Positions 1-9,603 are shown, numbered from the stretch's first letter. The stretch: DNA of 33,534 nucleotides from an uncultured Verrucomicrobia subdivision 3 bacterium (GCA_903820285.1 CAIJGS010000083.1:1-33534), one strand, 5' to 3'. Numbers and translations are program-made. The notes: generated from the sequence alone by a model not told the origin.

Positions 1-56
1 AGGTTGCGTCCCCGCAGAGCCCTATCCTCCCCTGAAGCAACCAAGGAGAATACACA

Positions 57-338
57 TCAAAAAATCTCTGACAATGGATCCAAAGCATTATTCCGCTTTT
101 GGTCGCACAAACCTGTCCGGTTTTGTTCGCACCACGACAGCTCAATATATTCACGCCACACCCTATGTTTTTCACGTCGGTTGTTGCGCTCCTCTTGGGT
201 GGCGTTTTCCTTGCAGTGAGCTTTGTAAAGCTCGGTAATGGCCGCTATCAACGCATCATTTTGGCGGGGCATATCTTTTCCGCCCTCCTGTTTTGGTCCG
301 GTTTTTTCGGCATCGCTTTCTGGTGGCCTTGAATCCAT
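57..338 (-). CDS. Small charged hypothetical protein downstream of transposase
   Basis: I do not recognise this 93-residue protein. It is rich in Lys, Arg and Glu, has no signal peptide or membrane segment, and has a predicted helical middle around residues 23-65. It lies 41 nt after the zinc-ribbon ORF in the same direction as the transposase, so the three look like one transcript. The start at 338 has a GGGAG about 12-13 nt upstream; an internal Met at residue 23 (position 272) is an alternative. It could be a passenger gene of the IS1595-type element or a remnant of the DNA the element landed in. Codon content looks protein-like, but no family could be assigned. Confidence 0.45.
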   Translation of the reverse strand: MDSRPPESDAEKTGPKQEGGKDMPRQNDALIAAITELYKAHCKENATQEERNNRREKHRVWREYIELSWCEQNRTGLCDQKRNNALDPLSEIF

Positions 339-379
339 TCAGCCGAATTATCTCCCTCGGTTGCATTTGGGCAAAGCTT

Positions 380-631
380 TTATTTCGCCCCACGCCCTCG
401 CCTATTCCGCATATAAACCGCCATCCTTGCGATATACTTGGCATGGCAGGCCGGACAGAGATAAAACAACCGGCCGGTTTTTGGGTTAATTTCACGCGGT
501 TTGCCGCAACTGCGACATTTCCCCGCGTCCATCATGCAAAGTTGCCAATGGCGAACGGAACGTTTTAAAACCCATTTCTTCCGGCTTTCAACGTCTTTTT
601 TGTGTTCCGCCAGCCTTTCGGCCAGCGTCAT
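380..631 (-). CDS. Small zinc-ribbon protein, possible transposon passenger
   Basis: An 83-residue basic protein with two CxxC pairs (Cys39/Cys42 in CRSCGKPR and Cys59/Cys62 in YLCPAC) spaced as in a zinc ribbon, which suggests nucleic-acid or protein binding. It starts 60 nt after the transposase stop and in the same reading frame. The frame stays open through the 20 codons between the transposase TGA and this ATG, and that stretch reads like coding sequence, so the true N-terminus could be longer or the two ORFs could once have been joined. No ATG, GTG or TTG occurs in the 20 codons. Function unknown; passenger gene of the insertion element is the most economical reading. Confidence 0.55.
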   Translation of the reverse strand: MTLAERLAEHKKDVESRKKWVLKRSVRHWQLCMMDAGKCRSCGKPREINPKTGRLFYLCPACHAKYIARMAVYMRNRRGRGAK

Positions 632-691
632 TTTAGGCGGACGCGGTTTAACCAGCCAATCAACTTGCTTCCCGCTGGCCTTTAAATCCCC

Positions 692-1654
692 TCAATTCGC
701 GGGCTGGCGGTACATGAGCCGCTTGCCATCAAACAACGGCACGGCGACCGCTAGGCGCGCTCCGTCGCTGATCTTGCTATTACTCCAGCGGAACGCAAAT
801 TCATTGCTGTATTTCGGCAGGTGTTCGCGGCTGACATGATGCCATGAGCCATAGACGCCACGCTTTAGCAGGCTGAAAAATGATTCCGCGCTATTTGTGG
901 TGGCAACCGTGCCATCCTCATTTATGCGGTGATACTCATCATGCGAATGATTGACACATTCATGCCGGGCAAACTCTTTGCCGGGCTGTTTGTATCCGGG
1001 ATGCTCATCGGTGTTAATCGTGGCGGACTTGTCCACACATTCGGCCATCGCAGTGCCAAGGTTTTTCTGTGAAACGCTCGCCACCACCCGTGTCTTTGCC
1101 CTCCCGCCACGTTCAAGCAAAACCATGACTGGAATTTTGCGGGAAAACGTTGTCTTGGCATCGCCTTTGCCGCCTACAAAAGTTTCATCCGCTTCAATCG
1201 TCCCTTTCAATTTCACGCCGTCATCGCTAAAGGCATAACGGATACGATGAGCCAAAAACCACGCGGATTTGTAGGTGATATTCAGCATGCGGTGCAATTG
1301 GTGCGCGCTGATTGATTTCTTGCTGGAGCAAATCAGGAATAACGCCATTAGCCATGTGCTCACCGGGATATGGGATGATTCCATTACCGTGCCAACCTTG
1401 GCGGTGAAAGTCTTTCGGCAGGCCGCGCAGCAATAAACCCCTTTGCGGATTTTGTTTTTTGTGTCCGGCTTGGATGTCAGCTTGTATGCCTCATCAAACT
1501 TGCAATGCGGGCAGATCGGCTTACCACCGGGCCACCGCATAGACTCAAAAAGGGCAATGGCTTTATCCTCATCGCCATACTCACGAGCCAAGCTAATCAG
1601 GTTCAAATCGTCGGCATCAAACTCGTTTTCAGCGGTTTCAGGCGTCGTTTTCAT
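692..1654 (-). CDS. IS1595 family (ISXO2-like) transposase
   Basis: A 320-residue DDE transposase that would cut and move its own element. The N-terminus carries a zinc ribbon (Cys48/Cys51 in CPHC, Cys75-Cys79 in CCAAC), followed by a helix-turn-helix-like stretch (SISAHQLHRMLNITYKSAW). The catalytic core has Asp156 (EADETFVGG), Asp216 (NTDEHPGY) and Glu257 (NSAESFF), followed by the family signature SLLKRGVYGSWHHVS. Length and domain order match intact IS1595-family enzymes and no frameshift is seen. Two small ORFs follow on the same strand. The ATG at 1654 sits 6 nt from a good -10 box, so translation probably starts at the very 5' end of the mRNA. Confidence 0.93.
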   Translation of the reverse strand: MKTTPETAENEFDADDLNLISLAREYGDEDKAIALFESMRWPGGKPICPHCKFDEAYKLTSKPDTKNKIRKGVYCCAACRKTFTAKVGTVMESSHIPVSTWLMALFLICSSKKSISAHQLHRMLNITYKSAWFLAHRIRYAFSDDGVKLKGTIEADETFVGGKGDAKTTFSRKIPVMVLLERGGRAKTRVVASVSQKNLGTAMAECVDKSATINTDEHPGYKQPGKEFARHECVNHSHDEYHRINEDGTVATTNSAESFFSLLKRGVYGSWHHVSREHLPKYSNEFAFRWSNSKISDGARLAVAVPLFDGKRLMYRQPAN

Positions 1655-1660
1655 GCGGTA

Positions 1661-1689
1661 AACATAGGGGATTTTTCTGCATCTGTCAA
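1661..1689 (-). promoter_or_regulatory. Sigma70-type promoter of the transposase, predicted leaderless
   Basis: On the minus strand, TTGACA (1684-1689, perfect consensus) is separated by exactly 17 bp from TATGTT (1661-1666, 4 of 6 consensus). Only 6 nt lie between the -10 box and the ATG at 1654, so transcription should begin at or next to the start codon and give a leaderless mRNA. Confidence 0.7.
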
Positions 1690-1866
1690 GTACATAATGC
1701 CGCGCCCAACTGTGGCCATTCTATGCCACCTGACTTGGCCAGCCATTTGCTATATTTTTCCAAGACACCAAAAAATTGACGTTATTTGCATTGATCACAT
1801 CAGAAGCCAGTTCGTAAGGGCTTTCTGTATTGATTATATTTTACTTTATTTTGCCCCATCCGGTTT

Positions 1867-4800
1867 ATGAATAACCAGCCAGCCCCGTTCTCCCCAGCAG
1901 CATGGCAGCGACCTTTCCGGTTTCACCTCATAGCCCTATTGGCGGTGCTATCGCTGGTTGAATTGGCGGGAGTTCAGCTTCACGCTCAGAGCCTGACGAA
2001 TGGCATGGCCTCCCAATGGGTGGCTGATGACTACGTCGTCGGTAACAGTTGGGCCGACCGCATCAATGGAACCCTGGCCGTCCCGGATGGAGCGCCTATA
2101 CCGGTAGTCGTTGCAAATGCGTTTGGAATTCACAAAGGCGTGATGCGAAACACCGGCACGACTGGTAATGGCGGCTTTCTTATCCCGGCCGGCAGTCCGC
2201 CAACGGGCTTTGTCAATTATACGGTTGCGGTGGTTTTCCAGGCATCAGCCGGCGGCCCCAGTGGCAGCAGTTACTATAGTGACAACATCATCTTCGGCTA
2301 CGACATTTCTGGCACCGGCCAGCCGGATTGGGGGATTTCCTGGGGCGGCAGCAGTTCGCAGGTTGGCCAGGGCGTGGTTGCCGGCATCGGCCGGTCCGGC
2401 GGGGATTCGGGACTTCAGACCGGCAGCACCCCGTTGGCGCTGAATGCCACCCACGCCGCAGTTTTTCAAATCAACGGCAGCAGCCACACTGAAACCCTGT
2501 TTGTGGACGGCGTCCAGGTAGGCCAAAATACGGGACTCACCATTCTGTCGCCGACGAATTACAACGGCAATGGCAAGATCCCTCTGTTAAGCAGCTTGAA
2601 CAGCACCATTGCCACCGCCTTCACCGGTCCGTTGTCGGAGGTGCGGGTCTATACCAATGCAACGGTCAGTGGCACGTTGCTGAGCTCCAATTTGCAGAGT
2701 GTCTATGCGCATTTGCCTCAGATCACATTGGCAGCCAGCCCGGCATCAACGAATGTGGGCGGGCTGGTCACCTTGCAGGTTTCCATTCCCGCCTCCGTCA
2801 GCCAGTCCAGTCCATTCACCGTCACCCTGACCTCAAGTAACACCGCCGTAATTGCCAGCACCAATGTGACCTTTGCCACCGGCGCAACCAGCACGAATAT
2901 TTACTGTCCGGTCATTGCAGTCGGCACCGCCAGTATCACCGCCACCGGCACTGGCGTGCTGGCTTCACTGCCTGCCACCATCACCGGTTACCCGGTGGGC
3001 GCGCAGATTCCCGTTGCCTGGTTCAAGGCCGATGCGATTAGCGGCGTGACCAACGGCGGCACCCTGACCACCTGGACCGATGCGAGCGGCAACGGCTATA
3101 ACGCCACCCAAGGCACGCCGGGCCAGGCCCCCACCTATGTGACCAACGCCATGAACGGCCTGCCGGTGGTCCGGTTCAATACCACCAACAACACCTATCT
3201 CTCCTTTCCGCGCCCGGTGCAGGATGATTTCACGATTATCTGTGTCTTCCAGAGCACGCAGGGACTTTACTCCGGCAGCTATTACTATGAAGGAGCCGGG
3301 CTGGTGAACGGAGAAGTGGGCGGCGTCATCAACGACTTTGGCACCTGCCTCTTTGCCAACGGTGCGATCTCCGCCGGCACCGGCAATCCGGACGTGTCGA
3401 TCAATTCCGGAGCTGGCTACAATGACGGCAACCCGCACATTTTCACCTTCACCCGCACGGAAGCCACCGGGTTGATATCTCTTTATGTGGACGGTTCGCT
3501 GGTGGGAACAACCTCGGGAGGCACCCAGACGTTGAACACACCGGCCATCCTGGTGCTGGGCGCGCAACAGACGCTGATCAATTTTTTAACCGGCGACATC
3601 GCCGAAGTGCAGGTATTCAATACGGCTCTGGCAGGCCCCAACCGGCTGGCGACCGAGGCCCCGTTGTTTGCCAAATACAACCTGCCGGCGCCCGCCCCTA
3701 CCGGCCTTTATCTGCAATTGGCGAACGGCCGGCCGGTTTTAAACTGGCTCCCCGCCAGCGGAGCCACCAATTACGTCATCCTGCGGGCCACCTCGGCGGG
3801 CGGACCATACACGGTCATCGGCACCAGCGCGACGGCCACTTTCACCGATGCGACCGTGTCACCCACCAACGTCTTTTATTATGAGGTGGCGGCCGTCGGC
3901 ATCACCGGCAAAACCGGTGCCGATTCCGTGGCCGTCGGCACGGACACCATTCCCAGCCGGCATGAACCGCTGGGCCCTTCCAGCCGGAAAACGCCCATCA
4001 CGATTTCGGAAATCATGTGGAAGCCCGCCGCGCGCACCGACGGAAAAAACTTGGAATTTATTGAAATCTACAATTCCAACCCGTGGTTTCAGAACATCGG
4101 CGGATATACGCTGACTTGCGCGGACATGAACTACACTTTCCCGCCAAACACAATCATCGCCTCCAATAGTTTCATCGTCATCGCACCAGTTCCTGCGGAT
4201 TTGGCCAGCGTTTATGGGCTCACCAATGTCATGGGGCCTTATACCGGCAGCCTGAAACATTCCGAAACCCTCCAGTTGCTGGACGAACAAACCAATGTCC
4301 TGCTGACGATCCCCTTCGACGACATTTATCCCTGGCCGGTCGCGACCGCTGGCACGGGCCACTCCCTCACCCTGGCCAATCCCAGCTATGGTGAAGGCGA
4401 CCCGCGCGCCTGGGACATCAGCACCTTTGCCGGAGGTTCGCCCGGCGCGGCGGATGTCTACCCCGCCAGCCCGTTTGGCAATGTGGTCATCAACGAAATT
4501 CTGCCACATTCGGAAAATCCCGCCGTGCCCCAATTCATCGAACTATACAATCACGGCAACACGACCAATGATGTTTCGGGCTGCGTGCTGACTGATGACC
4601 CCGCCACGAATAAATTCGTAATCCCATTTGGCACGGTGATTGGCCCGGCAGGTTTTGCCACCTTCACACAATCGCAATTCGGCTTCCTCCTCAACGGCGC
4701 GGGCGAAACGCTCTATCTGATCAGTTCCAACGGTACCCGGATTCTGGACGCCGTTCAATTCGGGGCGCAGGCCAACGGAGTTTCCTACGGCCGCTGGCCG

Positions 4801-7800
4801 GACGGCGCGAATGATTTTTACACCTTTACTACCAACACGCCGGGCACGAACAATGCTGCCATCGCCATTGGCAATATCGTAATCAATGAGTTGATGTATG
4901 ATCCGATCAGTGGCAATGATGCCGACCAGTATATCGAACTTTACAACCAAGGCACCAATCCGGTGAATCTGGCCGGCTGGCAGTTCACGTCCGGCATTAC
5001 CTTCACCTTTCCTAGCGTAATGATTTCGGCAAAAAGCTACCTGGTGGTCGCCCAAAACCGGACCAATTTGTTTGCCAAATACACCAATCTGAACAGCGCG
5101 AACACCGTGGGCAATTACAGTGGCAAGTTGTCGCACAATGGCGAACTGGTAACCCTGGCCATGCCGCAGACGCTTTACACCAACACCGCCATTCTGGTGG
5201 CGGAGGACGAGGTGGCCTACGGCACCGGCGGACGTTGGGGTGCTTGGGCAAGCGGCGGCGGCAGCAGTCTGGAACTGAAAGACCCGCGCGCCAATCACCG
5301 GTTGGCCGCCAATTGGGCCGACAGCGACGAATCGCAAAAATCGGCGTGGACCAACATCCAGTTCACCGGCACCCTCGATAACGGCTTCAATTTCGATTCT
5401 TCCATTGATTTCGCGCAAATCGGCATTCTGGACACGGGCGAATGCCTGGTGGATAACGTCGTGGTAAAAGACACCAACGGGGTCAATTATGTCTCCAATT
5501 CCACCTTTGAAAGTGGCATCACGGGCTGGACGATGCTCGGCGATCACATCCGTTCGAGCCTGGAAAATACGGGTTATCAGAGCGGCCATTCTCTCCATCT
5601 TCGCGCCAGCGACCATTATTTCAACGGGGACGACTCTTGTGAAGTGTCTTTGAATGCCAATTCCTTTAAGGCCGGTCAAACGGCCACAATGGGCTTCGCC
5701 GCCCGCTGGATTCATGGCTGGCCGGAAGTCGTCCTCCGGATGAGTGGCGGTTGGCTCGAAGCCGCCGGCTCACTGCCGGTGCCGACAAATCTGGGCACGC
5801 CGGGAATGCCCAATAGTCAGGCGGTCACCAACACCGGCCCGGCCCTTTACAATGTCACGCATTCCCCCGCCCTCCCGGCGGCCAGTCAGTCAGCCGTGGT
5901 CAGTGTTCAGGTACATGATCCGCATGGCCTCCAAAGCCTCACCCTCAATTACCGGCTTGATCCGTCCAGCACCTACACCTCCGTGCCCCTGCTGGATAAC
6001 GGCACCGGCGGCGATGTGGTGGCGGGCGATGGCATTTTCAGCGCGACCATTCCGGGCCAGACCGCCGGCACCATCGCCGCCTATTATGTTTCCGCTACCG
6101 ATACTTGGGGTGTTTCCAATCGCTTCCCCGCCTTGCTCACCGATAACACCCCCACGCGTGAATGTCTGGTGATGTTTGGCGATGGCAACCCCGTCGGCAG
6201 CCTGGGCGTCTACCACCTGTGGCTCACCCAGTCCAATGTGACCCGCTGGGCCAATCTTGGCAACGAGAGCAATGAAGGCATCGACGGTACCTTGGTTGAG
6301 GCCAATCGCGTGATCTATAACATGCAAGGTCACTATGCCGGCAGCCCGGTGCACCAGTATTACGACACGCCCAACGGTACGCTGTGCAGTTATAAATGGA
6401 TCCTTCCGGATGACGACAAATTCCTGGGCACGGCCGATTTCAACAAAATTCACAACCCCGGCAATACTGGCAATGACCCGACCTATCAGCGCGAACAACT
6501 CGCCAACACGTTTTTGCGCGCACTCGGCGTGCCGTGGCTCAACCGGCGGGATGTCATCGTATACGTAAATGGCAACCGGCGCGGGCCATTCATGGAAGAC
6601 GCGCAAACGCCCGGGTCCGACTACGTGAAGGAATATTTCCCCAATGATGCGGACGGATACCTTTACAAAATCACCCGCTGGTATGAATTCGGTCCATTCA
6701 ATTCCGGTTACGCCACCCCGGATAACCTGGTCAGTGAAAGCCTGCTCATGCCGTACACCACCACCGGCGGGGCCAAGAAAACCGCGCGTTACCGCTGGAT
6801 TTTTGAAAACCGCCGCTCGCCGGATTCCGAGAACAATTACACGAACGTGTTTTCGCTCGTGGACGCCGCCTGCTCGCAGGGCACTCCGAATTATGTGCAA
6901 AACATGGAGAGTCTGGCCAACATGGAAAACTGGATGCGCGTCTTTGCCGCCAACCATGCGGCCGGCAACTGGGACTCGTTCGGCGCCAGCAGTGGCCAGA
7001 ATCTTTACCCTTATGTTGGTGCGCTCGGCACCAAATGGACGCTGTTGATGTTCGATTTCAACATCGGCCTGGGCATTGACGGCAGCTATGCACCCGGTCA
7101 GAACTTGTTTGCCAATAATGTTGGCGACACAAATATTGCTGGTATTTACAACACCCCGGCATTCCTGCGCATGATGTGGCGTGCCTATGGCGAACTGGTC
7201 ACGAACGGCCCGCTGAATCTCGCCAATAGCGTCCCTCTGATCAATGCCAAATACGCCGCCCTTACGGCCAACGGCCTGACGGTCGAGGACCCCAATCTCA
7301 ACCTCATTCCCTGGCTAATCCAAGCCTCGCCACTGGTCGTCGCGCAGGTGAATGCCGCCAACGCCACCAATCTCTCCGTAAACGGGATCGTCACCATCAG
7401 CAACAACGTAGCCTACCTGACTGGTCAGGCTCCTTTCAACATCAGCACGATTGCCCTCAATGGTGCGGCATATCCGCTCACTTGGACGACCGTGACGAGC
7501 TGGGTAATGGCTATACCACTGCGGGCGGGCACCAATCTTTTCAACCTCACGGGTAATGACCGGTTTGGCCAGCCTATTGCCGGCGCCACCAACACTGTCA
7601 GCGTCGTTTACAATGGCACCAACACCTCACCGGCCGGCCAAATCGTGCTGAATGAAATCATGTATGCCCCGGCGGTTAGCGGCGCGCAATTTGTGGAGCT
7701 CTACAACCGTTCCACCAACACGACGTTTGATTTGTCGGGCTGGCAGCTGTCCGGGCTGGGCTATACGTTCCCGAATGGCTCTACTCTGGCCCCCACCAAT

Positions 7801-9540
7801 TATCTGGTGTTGGCGCAGAACAACGCGGCGTTTGCAGCCGCCTATGGTGCGACCAATCCGGTTTTTGATCTGTTCAGCGGCACCTTGCCCTCGGCTGCGA
7901 CCCTCGCATTGAATACTGTCAGTAATGTGACGATCACAGCGGTGGCTTTTGCCAACCGCCTACCCTGGCCCACCAACGCCAATGGCACCGGTGCCTCCTT
8001 GCAATTGATCGACCCGCGGCAGGACAACGGGCGCGTCGGCAACTGGTCGGTCGCCCCCTTCTCCGCCACCCCGGATGCTCTCAATGCTGTCTCAGCCATC
8101 TTGACTCCCTTCCCGTCCCTGTGGATCAACGAAGTGCAGGCGGATAACCTGACTGGCATCACCAACCGCGCTGGCCAACATACCGGCTGGCTGGAACTCT
8201 ACAATCCCAGTACCAATGCTATTTCGCTGAACGGACTCTATCTGGCCAACAACTACACCAACTTGTTGCAATGGTCCTTCCCGTCCAACGCCAGCATTAA
8301 CGCCGGTCAGTTCAAGGTCATCTTCGCCGATGCCCGGACCAACTTGTCCACTACCAATGAATGGCATACCAGCTTCATTCTGCCCAGTGGCACGGGTTCG
8401 CTCGCCCTGACCCGGCTGGCCGCCAATGGCCAGCAACAGGTCCTCGACTACGTGGATTACCAGAATATTTATCCCAACGATTCCTATGGCTCGGTGCCCG
8501 ATGGCCAGAGCTTCAACCGGCAGGAACTGTTCCAAGCCACGCCCGGGGCGGCCAATAATGGCATCGCCACGCCGGCCGCCTCGTTTGTGAACTACAACGC
8601 GCCGGGGGCGGCTTATTTGCAGAACTTTGACGCCCTGCCCAATCCAGGATCGACGTCGGTTAATGCCGGTAATCCGGTCACCAATAATGGAGTGATTTAT
8701 TCGCTGGCCAATCCGTTCGACTTTGCCTATCCCGCCGTGGCCAGTGGCAGTAGCGGCGGACTGGGAATCGGCGCACTGGCGGGCTGGTATGGTTCCGGCG
8801 GGGCAGCCGCCCAATTTGGCGCGACTGACGGGGATCAAACCACCGGTGGCGTACTGGATTTCGGCCTGCCCAACAGCGCCAATCGTGCGCTCGGCCTGCT
8901 GGACACGAGCTCCACCAAAACCACCGCCTTTGGCGTCCGTTTCATCAATGGCAGCAGCATAACGCTGACACGCATGAATTTGCAATTCACCGGTGCCGTC
9001 TGGCGGCAATCCAATCTGCCCAAGACCTTGCAGTTCTATTATTTCGTGGATGGGACCGGTACCAATACGTTCAAGACCAACACCACAGCATTTATTCCGG
9101 CATTAAATGTCAGCCTGCCGACGGTGGCCGCGGATGGCGGCGGTGTAGCCGTGGATGGCACGGCGTCCATCAATCAGACCAATTTGAGCGTGCTCAATCA
9201 GACCATTACCAACTGGCCGCCCGGCGCGGCCCTGTGGCTGGTCTGGCAGATGACGGACAATACCGGCAAAGCACAGGGATTAGGCATTGATAATCTGACC
9301 TTCTCGGCCAGCGTTCCTCTGCCCGTGCCGGTGGCGATTCAGGCTTCCGGAACGAACCTGTTGCTGAATTGGCCGGGCGTGGCAGGCCAGCAATATCAGG
9401 TGGAATACAAAACCAACCTGACAGATTCTGCCTGGTCCCCGGTAGGCGGCGTCATCACCGGTAACGGTGGCACCCTCAACATGACGAATGTGATTGGCAC
9501 AACCTCGCAGCGATTCTACCACCTGCGATTGGTTAATTGA
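1867..9540 (+). CDS. Giant secreted LamG / lamin-tail / CotH-domain protein
   Basis: A 2557-residue protein with a Sec signal peptide (basic-hydrophobic stretch ending VQLHAQS, cleavage near residue 41). Modules in order: LamG-like 1 (about 43-283), Ig/Big-like (285-374), LamG-like 2 (379-602), Fn3-like (609-695), lamin-tail domains 1-3 (about 709-865, 872-998, 1002-1149; each opens with xxINEIxx and has an FIELYN/YIELYN strand), a CBM-like jelly-roll (about 1209-1298), a beta-sandwich (1327-1428), a CotH-like region (about 1457-1815), lamin-tail domains 4-5 (1924-2072, 2084-2232), a further lectin-like region, and a C-terminal module (2487-2557) ending in RFYHLRLVN. FDFN at 1729-1732 lies where CotH kinases usually show WDLD. 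It probably acts at the surface or outside the cell in adhesion to, or processing of, polymers; kinase activity is unproven. No clear ribosome-binding site precedes the ATG. Confidence 0.88.
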   Translation: MNNQPAPFSPAAWQRPFRFHLIALLAVLSLVELAGVQLHAQSLTNGMASQWVADDYVVGNSWADRINGTLAVPDGAPIPVVVANAFGIHKGVMRNTGTTGNGGFLIPAGSPPTGFVNYTVAVVFQASAGGPSGSSYYSDNIIFGYDISGTGQPDWGISWGGSSSQVGQGVVAGIGRSGGDSGLQTGSTPLALNATHAAVFQINGSSHTETLFVDGVQVGQNTGLTILSPTNYNGNGKIPLLSSLNSTIATAFTGPLSEVRVYTNATVSGTLLSSNLQSVYAHLPQITLAASPASTNVGGLVTLQVSIPASVSQSSPFTVTLTSSNTAVIASTNVTFATGATSTNIYCPVIAVGTASITATGTGVLASLPATITGYPVGAQIPVAWFKADAISGVTNGGTLTTWTDASGNGYNATQGTPGQAPTYVTNAMNGLPVVRFNTTNNTYLSFPRPVQDDFTIICVFQSTQGLYSGSYYYEGAGLVNGEVGGVINDFGTCLFANGAISAGTGNPDVSINSGAGYNDGNPHIFTFTRTEATGLISLYVDGSLVGTTSGGTQTLNTPAILVLGAQQTLINFLTGDIAEVQVFNTALAGPNRLATEAPLFAKYNLPAPAPTGLYLQLANGRPVLNWLPASGATNYVILRATSAGGPYTVIGTSATATFTDATVSPTNVFYYEVAAVGITGKTGADSVAVGTDTIPSRHEPLGPSSRKTPITISEIMWKPAARTDGKNLEFIEIYNSNPWFQNIGGYTLTCADMNYTFPPNTIIASNSFIVIAPVPADLASVYGLTNVMGPYTGSLKHSETLQLLDEQTNVLLTIPFDDIYPWPVATAGTGHSLTLANPSYGEGDPRAWDISTFAGGSPGAADVYPASPFGNVVINEILPHSENPAVPQFIELYNHGNTTNDVSGCVLTDDPATNKFVIPFGTVIGPAGFATFTQSQFGFLLNGAGETLYLISSNGTRILDAVQFGAQANGVSYGRWPDGANDFYTFTTNTPGTNNAAIAIGNIVINELMYDPISGNDADQYIELYNQGTNPVNLAGWQFTSGITFTFPSVMISAKSYLVVAQNRTNLFAKYTNLNSANTVGNYSGKLSHNGELVTLAMPQTLYTNTAILVAEDEVAYGTGGRWGAWASGGGSSLELKDPRANHRLAANWADSDESQKSAWTNIQFTGTLDNGFNFDSSIDFAQIGILDTGECLVDNVVVKDTNGVNYVSNSTFESGITGWTMLGDHIRSSLENTGYQSGHSLHLRASDHYFNGDDSCEVSLNANSFKAGQTATMGFAARWIHGWPEVVLRMSGGWLEAAGSLPVPTNLGTPGMPNSQAVTNTGPALYNVTHSPALPAASQSAVVSVQVHDPHGLQSLTLNYRLDPSSTYTSVPLLDNGTGGDVVAGDGIFSATIPGQTAGTIAAYYVSATDTWGVSNRFPALLTDNTPTRECLVMFGDGNPVGSLGVYHLWLTQSNVTRWANLGNESNEGIDGTLVEANRVIYNMQGHYAGSPVHQYYDTPNGTLCSYKWILPDDDKFLGTADFNKIHNPGNTGNDPTYQREQLANTFLRALGVPWLNRRDVIVYVNGNRRGPFMEDAQTPGSDYVKEYFPNDADGYLYKITRWYEFGPFNSGYATPDNLVSESLLMPYTTTGGAKKTARYRWIFENRRSPDSENNYTNVFSLVDAACSQGTPNYVQNMESLANMENWMRVFAANHAAGNWDSFGASSGQNLYPYVGALGTKWTLLMFDFNIGLGIDGSYAPGQNLFANNVGDTNIAGIYNTPAFLRMMWRAYGELVTNGPLNLANSVPLINAKYAALTANGLTVEDPNLNLIPWLIQASPLVVAQVNAANATNLSVNGIVTISNNVAYLTGQAPFNISTIALNGAAYPLTWTTVTSWVMAIPLRAGTNLFNLTGNDRFGQPIAGATNTVSVVYNGTNTSPAGQIVLNEIMYAPAVSGAQFVELYNRSTNTTFDLSGWQLSGLGYTFPNGSTLAPTNYLVLAQNNAAFAAAYGATNPVFDLFSGTLPSAATLALNTVSNVTITAVAFANRLPWPTNANGTGASLQLIDPRQDNGRVGNWSVAPFSATPDALNAVSAILTPFPSLWINEVQADNLTGITNRAGQHTGWLELYNPSTNAISLNGLYLANNYTNLLQWSFPSNASINAGQFKVIFADARTNLSTTNEWHTSFILPSGTGSLALTRLAANGQQQVLDYVDYQNIYPNDSYGSVPDGQSFNRQELFQATPGAANNGIATPAASFVNYNAPGAAYLQNFDALPNPGSTSVNAGNPVTNNGVIYSLANPFDFAYPAVASGSSGGLGIGALAGWYGSGGAAAQFGATDGDQTTGGVLDFGLPNSANRALGLLDTSSTKTTAFGVRFINGSSITLTRMNLQFTGAVWRQSNLPKTLQFYYFVDGTGTNTFKTNTTAFIPALNVSLPTVAADGGGVAVDGTASINQTNLSVLNQTITNWPPGAALWLVWQMTDNTGKAQGLGIDNLTFSASVPLPVPVAIQASGTNLLLNWPGVAGQQYQVEYKTNLTDSAWSPVGGVITGNGGTLNMTNVIGTTSQRFYHLRLVN

Positions 9541-9603
9541 TGGTGGATGGCATAAACCCATCATCGCAAACCTTGTCAGCATCCTGATTCGTGTTCCTCG
9601 TGT

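Larger units (their letters stand above)
57..1730 (-). mobile_element. IS1595-type insertion element with possible passenger ORFs (ends not fixed)
   Basis: The transposase and its promoter define the core (692-1689). The ends are uncertain. A weak imperfect inverted repeat (GGTGGC-x-T-x-GAAT, 11 of 13 positions) pairs 322-334 with 1718-1730. No 8-bp target duplication flanks these points, and the left one falls inside the 57-338 ORF. If both small ORFs belong to the element, the left end lies before position 57, possibly outside the window. IS1595-family elements are known to carry passenger genes in some subgroups, which fits the layout. Confidence 0.45.

Noticed and set aside
322-1730. Terminal inverted repeat GGTGGC-x-T-x-GAAT for the insertion element
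   Set aside because: It is only 11 of 13 positions, no 8-bp target duplication flanks it, the left copy falls inside a small ORF, and a match of this size is expected by chance between regions this long. Kept only as a tentative boundary.
4543-5715. 390-codon minus-strand open frame inside the giant gene
   Set aside because: The plus strand encodes well-formed lamin-tail domains here; the antisense frame has no recognisable motif. The same applies to several other long antisense frames under 1867-9540 and under the GH28 genes.
9538-9563. TGATGG/CCATCA hairpin at the end of the giant gene
   Set aside because: Short stem overlapping the stop codon, AT-rich loop and no U tract, so not a convincing terminator.
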